Below are positions 60,047 through 64,000 of a stretch of 64,000 bases of DNA, in pieces. The translations under genes were made by a program, and so were the position numbers. Source of the DNA: Desulfobulbus oligotrophicus (GTDB lineage: Bacteria > Desulfobacterota > Desulfobulbia > Desulfobulbales > Desulfobulbaceae); assembly GCF_016446285.1 (NCBI RefSeq), contig NZ_CP054140.1, positions 291,501-355,500 of the forward strand, read 5' to 3'. Under the pieces are notes generated by a model. That model saw only the letters and a list, made by a program, of their open reading frames with translations, was not told the DNA's origin and did no database searches. Positions within the stretch are counted from its first letter, which is position 1. Each line of letters begins with the position of its first letter.

Positions 60047-63000
60047 ATGGACTCGATAAATTTTGAGATGCTGCGCAAGCAATGGCCAGAGCTGGCCACT
60101 TTGGGCGGCTTTGCCGAGCTGTATGTCCGCACCGATGCTTCGAGCGCGCTGATCAAACTGCGCACCTTTGCCGAGCAGATGGTGGCCGGCATCTATCAGT
60201 TCCACAATCTTGCCCTGCCGTATCAGCAAAACCTCTTCGATCTGCTCGCCGAGGAACCCTTCAAGCAAGCCGTACCCAAGGTGGTTCTGGACAAACTGCA
60301 TCAAATTCGGCTGGACGGCAACAAAGCGGCGCACGGCAAGCCGGTGGACAGTCCGGCCGCCCTGGCCTGCCTGCGTGAGGCGTGGGGTCTTGGCTGGTGG
60401 TATTTTGCCACCTATGGCGGCGGCAAAGCCGACGAATGTTTTGCCTTTCAGGAGCCTCCCGAAGACATCAAGGCCAAACTCAAGAAGGAGAAGAAAGCGG
60501 CCCTGGAGAAGCTCGCCGCCCAGGAGGCGCAACTTCAAGAATTGCTCCAGCAGGTCGATGCCCTACGCGCCCAGGCAAAAGCCGCCGAGAAATCCGAGGC
60601 CGAACTGCATGCGCTCAAGACCGCCGGCCAGGCTGCCGCCGACGCCCTCAAGTTTGATGAGGCAACCACCAGAAAGCGCCTCATCGACAAACAACTGATC
60701 GCTGTTGGCTGGAATATCGATCCCAACGGCGGCAACACCGCTGAAGTGTCCCTGGAGGAGGCTGTTGCCCATCAACCCACCACCACCGGCACGGGTTATG
60801 CCGATTATGTCCTCTGGGATGATACCGGCAAGCCGCTGGCAGTCATCGAGGCCAAAAAAACCTCCGCCAGCCCCGAGAACGGCCGCACCCAGGCGAAGCT
60901 CTATGCGGATGGGCTGGAAAAGAAGCACGGTCAGCGACCGGTGATCTTCTACACCAATGGCTTTGATATCACCATCTGGGACGACGCCCAAGGGTATCCT
61001 CCCCGCCAGATATTCGGCTTTTACTCCAAGGACAGCCTGCAATACCTGATCCGCCAGCGCCAGACCAAGCAACCCCTCGCCAAGGTGGAGCCGAAAAAAG
61101 AAATCATCGGCACCCGCATGTACCAGATTCAGGCCATCCAAGCGGTCTGCGAACGCTTCAGCGCCAAGCAGCGCAAGGCCCTCATTGTCCAGGCCACCGG
61201 CACTGGCAAGACCAGGGTCGCAACCGCCATCATTGATGCACTGGTCCGCGCAAACTGGGGCATCCGGGTGCTTTTTCTCTGCGATCGCCTAGAACTACGT
61301 AAGCAGGCCAAGAACACCATCACCGATTTCATCAAGGAGCCATGGACCTACGTCACTTCGCAAACCGCGCAGGACAGGACCAAGCGGCTGTATTTCGCCA
61401 CCTATCCGGCAATGATGAAGATTTTTCAGACCTTTGACACCGGTTTTTTTGATCTGATCATCGCCGACGAGTCGCACCGCTCCATCTACAACCGCTACAG
61501 CGACCTGTTCAAATGGTTCGACAGCCTGCAGGTCGGCTTGACTGCCACACCGGTGGACAAGATCAACCGCAACACATTCCGGTTGTTCAACTGCCAGGAT
61601 AAGTACCCCACCGTCTACTACCCGCTGGAGCAGGCAATCAAAGAACACTACTTGGTCCCCTACGAGGTGTACACCCACACCACCGGCTTTTTACGCGATG
61701 GAATCAAATTCAACCAACTCTCCGAAGACCAGCGGGAAGAGCTGGAGGATGCCGGCGAGAATCCGGAGCTGTTTAACTTCGATCCCCAGGATATCGACAA
61801 GAAGATCTTCAACCGCGATACCAACCGCCAAATCATCCGCAACCTGATGGAGCACGGTATCCGCGACGGGATGGGCCAGTTACCCGGTAAGACCATCATC
61901 TTTGCCCGCAACCACAACCATGCCGTGCTGCTGGCCCAGGTGTTCGACGAGCTGTATCCCCAATACGGCGGCACCTTCTGCCAGGTGATCGACAATTACG
62001 ACCCGCGTGCCGAGCAGTTGATCGATGACTTCAAGGATCCGGCCAATCCGCTGACCATCGCTGTTTCCGTGGATATGCTCGACACCGGCATCGACGTGCC
62101 CGAGGTGGTCAATCTTGTCTTTGCCAAGCCGATCTTTTCCTGGGTCAAATTCTGGCAGATGATCGGCCGGGGCACCCGCCTCTGCGAAAATCTGTTCGGA
62201 CCGGGCAAGGATAAGAAAAATTTCCGCATCTTCGACCACTGGGGCAACTTCGAGCGCTTCGAGATCGACCGTCCCGAAGCCGACCCGGCTCCGTCCAAGT
62301 CAATCATGCAACTGGTTTTCGAGGCGCGAATCAGTCTCGCGGAAACCGCTCTGGCCAAAGGCGAGCTGGACACCGTCCGCGATACCGTCGAGCTGATCCG
62401 CAAAGACCTCAACGCCCTACCTGAGGAGACCATCGCTGTGCGGGAGCGGTGGCGGGAGAGAAGCGGCCTGCTTGCCCAGGGCGTGCTCGACCAGTTTGCC
62501 CCTGCCACGGTGGCCGCGCTCCGCAACGAGATGGCGCCGCTCATGCAGTGGGTCTATACCCGCGACCATAGCGATGCCTATGCCTTTGACCTGCTGACCG
62601 TCAATGCCCAGGTGGAATTGCTGCGTCAGTCCGGGCGTTTTACCGACTGCAAGGATCAGATCCAGGAACGGGTGAACGGATTGCTTAAACATCTCAATCC
62701 GGTACAGGCCAAGATTGATCTGATCAAGCAGGTAGCGTCCAGCGAGTTTTGGGATATGATTAATGTTGCCACGCTGGAGACACTGCGACAGGAGCTGCGG
62801 GGCATCATGCACCACCGGCAGAAACCGACCGTGAATCCGTTGCCGCCCAAGACAATTGACGTTGCCGATGGCGAAGTGGAACTGAACCGCCGCACCAGCA
62901 ACGTCAAGTCCATCGACATGCAGCTTTACCGCCAACTGGTGGAAGAGACCCTGGAGCAGTTGTTCGTCACCAACCCGGCCCTGCAGAAGATCAGGCGGGG

Positions 63001-63406
63001 CGAGCCGGTTTCGCAGCAGGATCTGAACTCGCTCGTCTCCCTGGTCCTGACCCAGAATCCGGACGTCAATCTGGAGTTGCTGCGCGAATTTTTTCCGGAT
63101 TCGACTCCGCCGCTGGATTTCATCATCCGCACCATCATCGGTATGGAGCCCGAGGCCGTGGAAGAGCGCTTTGCCGCCTTTGCCCGCAGGTTTGCGGATA
63201 ACTCCCGCCAAACCCTGTTCCTGCGCCTGCTCAAGAACCACATCCAGAAATACGGGGCGATCACGGTGGAAAAACTCTACGAGGAACCCTTTACCACCAT
63301 CGCCAGCGACGGCCTCGACGGCGTATTTACCAGCGAAGACCAGGTGGACGAACTGATCACCATCCTTGAAACCTTTCAACCCAAAACAGGAGCACCAACG
63401 GCATGA
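60047..63406 (+). CDS. hsdR: Type I restriction enzyme R subunit
   Basis: A 1119-residue HsdR. An N-terminal DUF4145-like helical domain ([25 protein letters not shown]) and a coiled segment ([24 protein letters not shown]) precede the HSDR nuclease with Asp in ADYVLWDD and Glu-x-Lys in AVIEAKKT. The motor has [47 protein letters not shown], and a second RecA domain ending [10 protein letters not shown]. The C-terminal EcoEI-R-type domain contacts the methylase. It cuts unmodified DNA after ATP-driven translocation. Start at 60047 has AGGAGG 11 bases upstream; ATG 60038 and TTG 60026 are alternatives. The stop overlaps hsdM (ATGA). Confidence 0.93.
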   Translation: MDSINFEMLRKQWPELATLGGFAELYVRTDASSALIKLRTFAEQMVAGIYQFHNLALPYQQNLFDLLAEEPFKQAVPKVVLDKLHQIRLDGNKAAHGKPVDSPAALACLREAWGLGWWYFATYGGGKADECFAFQEPPEDIKAKLKKEKKAALEKLAAQEAQLQELLQQVDALRAQAKAAEKSEAELHALKTAGQAAADALKFDEATTRKRLIDKQLIAVGWNIDPNGGNTAEVSLEEAVAHQPTTTGTGYADYVLWDDTGKPLAVIEAKKTSASPENGRTQAKLYADGLEKKHGQRPVIFYTNGFDITIWDDAQGYPPRQIFGFYSKDSLQYLIRQRQTKQPLAKVEPKKEIIGTRMYQIQAIQAVCERFSAKQRKALIVQATGTGKTRVATAIIDALVRANWGIRVLFLCDRLELRKQAKNTITDFIKEPWTYVTSQTAQDRTKRLYFATYPAMMKIFQTFDTGFFDLIIADESHRSIYNRYSDLFKWFDSLQVGLTATPVDKINRNTFRLFNCQDKYPTVYYPLEQAIKEHYLVPYEVYTHTTGFLRDGIKFNQLSEDQREELEDAGENPELFNFDPQDIDKKIFNRDTNRQIIRNLMEHGIRDGMGQLPGKTIIFARNHNHAVLLAQVFDELYPQYGGTFCQVIDNYDPRAEQLIDDFKDPANPLTIAVSVDMLDTGIDVPEVVNLVFAKPIFSWVKFWQMIGRGTRLCENLFGPGKDKKNFRIFDHWGNFERFEIDRPEADPAPSKSIMQLVFEARISLAETALAKGELDTVRDTVELIRKDLNALPEETIAVRERWRERSGLLAQGVLDQFAPATVAALRNEMAPLMQWVYTRDHSDAYAFDLLTVNAQVELLRQSGRFTDCKDQIQERVNGLLKHLNPVQAKIDLIKQVASSEFWDMINVATLETLRQELRGIMHHRQKPTVNPLPPKTIDVADGEVELNRRTSNVKSIDMQLYRQLVEETLEQLFVTNPALQKIRRGEPVSQQDLNSLVSLVLTQNPDVNLELLREFFPDSTPPLDFIIRTIIGMEPEAVEERFAAFARRFADNSRQTLFLRLLKNHIQKYGAITVEKLYEEPFTTIASDGLDGVFTSEDQVDELITILETFQPKTGAPTA

Positions 63407-64000
63407 TTACCGGCCAACTGAAAAGCGATATCGACAAACTCTGGGACGATTTCTGGAGCGGCGGCATCGCCAACCCGCTCTCGGTCATCGAGCAGATCTC
63501 CTTTCTCATGTTCGCCCGCCTGCTCGACATCCGGGAGATTCGGGAAGAGAAGAAGGCCAGTCGCACCGGCAAACCCTTCCGTCGCCTGTTTAGCGACAAA
63601 CCCCTTGCCGACGAGGTGCGCGGCAAAATGCTGGGCGACCTGGTTAAAACTGAACAGGATCTGCGCTGGTCCCATTTCAAGCATCTGAACGGCGAGGATA
63701 TGCTCCGGGTGGTTCGTGACGGCGTCTTTCCCCATTTCAAGACCGTGGCTGTCGATGGCGCCCGATTCGGCGAATACATGAAGGATGCCCAGTTGCTGAT
63801 CCAGAAAACCAACCTGCTGGTCACCGCGGTCAATACCATCGACCAGTTGCCGCTCACCAAAGGCGACACCAAGGGCGATCTGTACGAATACATGCTGGGC
63901 AAACTCACCACTGCCGGCATTGCCGGGCAGTTCCGCACCCCGCGCCATATCATCGCCAAAATGGTGGAAATGCTGGCCCCCAAGCCGGATGAAATTATTG
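63403..64000 (+). CDS. hsdM: Type I restriction-modification DNA methyltransferase, N-terminal part (runs off window)
   Basis: The first 199 residues of HsdM are visible: the N-terminal helical HsdM_N domain ([39 protein letters not shown]), ending in [32 protein letters not shown], the segment that precedes the SAM-binding motif. The catalytic NPPF motif lies beyond the window. Coupled to hsdR by a four-base overlap; hsdS is expected downstream. It methylates adenine at the site set by HsdS. Confidence 0.93.
   Translation, partial: MITGQLKSDIDKLWDDFWSGGIANPLSVIEQISFLMFARLLDIREIREEKKASRTGKPFRRLFSDKPLADEVRGKMLGDLVKTEQDLRWSHFKHLNGEDMLRVVRDGVFPHFKTVAVDGARFGEYMKDAQLLIQKTNLLVTAVNTIDQLPLTKGDTKGDLYEYMLGKLTTAGIAGQFRTPRHIIAKMVEMLAPKPDEII

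Noticed and set aside
24333-64000. CRISPR array, looked for because of a Cas4-like nuclease and a CARF-type domain
   Set aside because: No regularly spaced repeats were found; the nuclease sits with recombination genes and the CARF-type domain belongs to an RtcR-like regulator.

Overview
The window reads as chromosomal DNA of a GC-rich anaerobic bacterium, most likely a sulfate-reducer-type deltaproteobacterium (Desulfobacterota, Desulfobulbaceae-like). This placement rests on gene content (CbiG/CobJ corrin genes, a long-form GAPDH, a CxxC tail family known from such genomes) and is an inference; no rRNA is present.

Bases 1-24166 are ordinary core genome: the end of a corrin-ring operon (cbiG, cobJ), a tautomerase, a CoA-disulfide-reductase-like flavoprotein, an M48 lipoprotein protease, panB-panE on the minus strand, several small or membrane proteins, two tandem YfcH-type epimerases, a sirtuin, a DEAD-box helicase, lepB-pyrB-pyrC, queC-sfsA on the minus strand, and a tight gap-rimI-pgk-tpiA-secG operon ending at tRNA-Leu(GAG).

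At tRNA-Leu the character changes. A tyrosine integrase lies just past the tRNA 3' end, and everything from there to the window end looks like an integrated mobile or genomic island whose right end is not in the window. From left to right it holds: an HU gene split by an IS3-family element (25.4-26.9 kb); a minus-strand set with a TraD-like coupling ATPase and an HD-domain protein (27.0-31.7 kb); a 0.5-kb internally deleted IS1182-type element; an SOS-mutagenesis cassette (LexA-like repressor, DUF72, a Y-family polymerase that lacks its catalytic acids, DnaE2) behind a palindromic operator; a tRNA-Val(CAC); and a DNA-processing module (Rad52-like annealing protein, Cas4/RecB-like exonuclease, SSB, methyltransferase, SNF2-like helicase, RadC, ArdC). 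Eight genes of that module are preceded by the same nested-hairpin leader, which matches the published description of the radC RNA motif.

From 48.3 kb on the cargo looks like a defence island: a Gabija-like pair (OLD-family nuclease and UvrD-like helicase), a minus-strand operon of VWA protein, two small proteins, HD protein, SbcD-like nuclease and SbcC-like ATPase, and, divergently, an RtcR-like CARF/sigma-54 activator placed immediately upstream of a type I restriction-modification operon (hsdR, start of hsdM). A palindromic sigma-54-like element lies between the two divergent transcription units. The best candidate for an undescribed system is this last arrangement: a ligand-sensing sigma-54 activator apparently controlling both a VWA/HD/SbcCD-like operon and a type I R-M operon.
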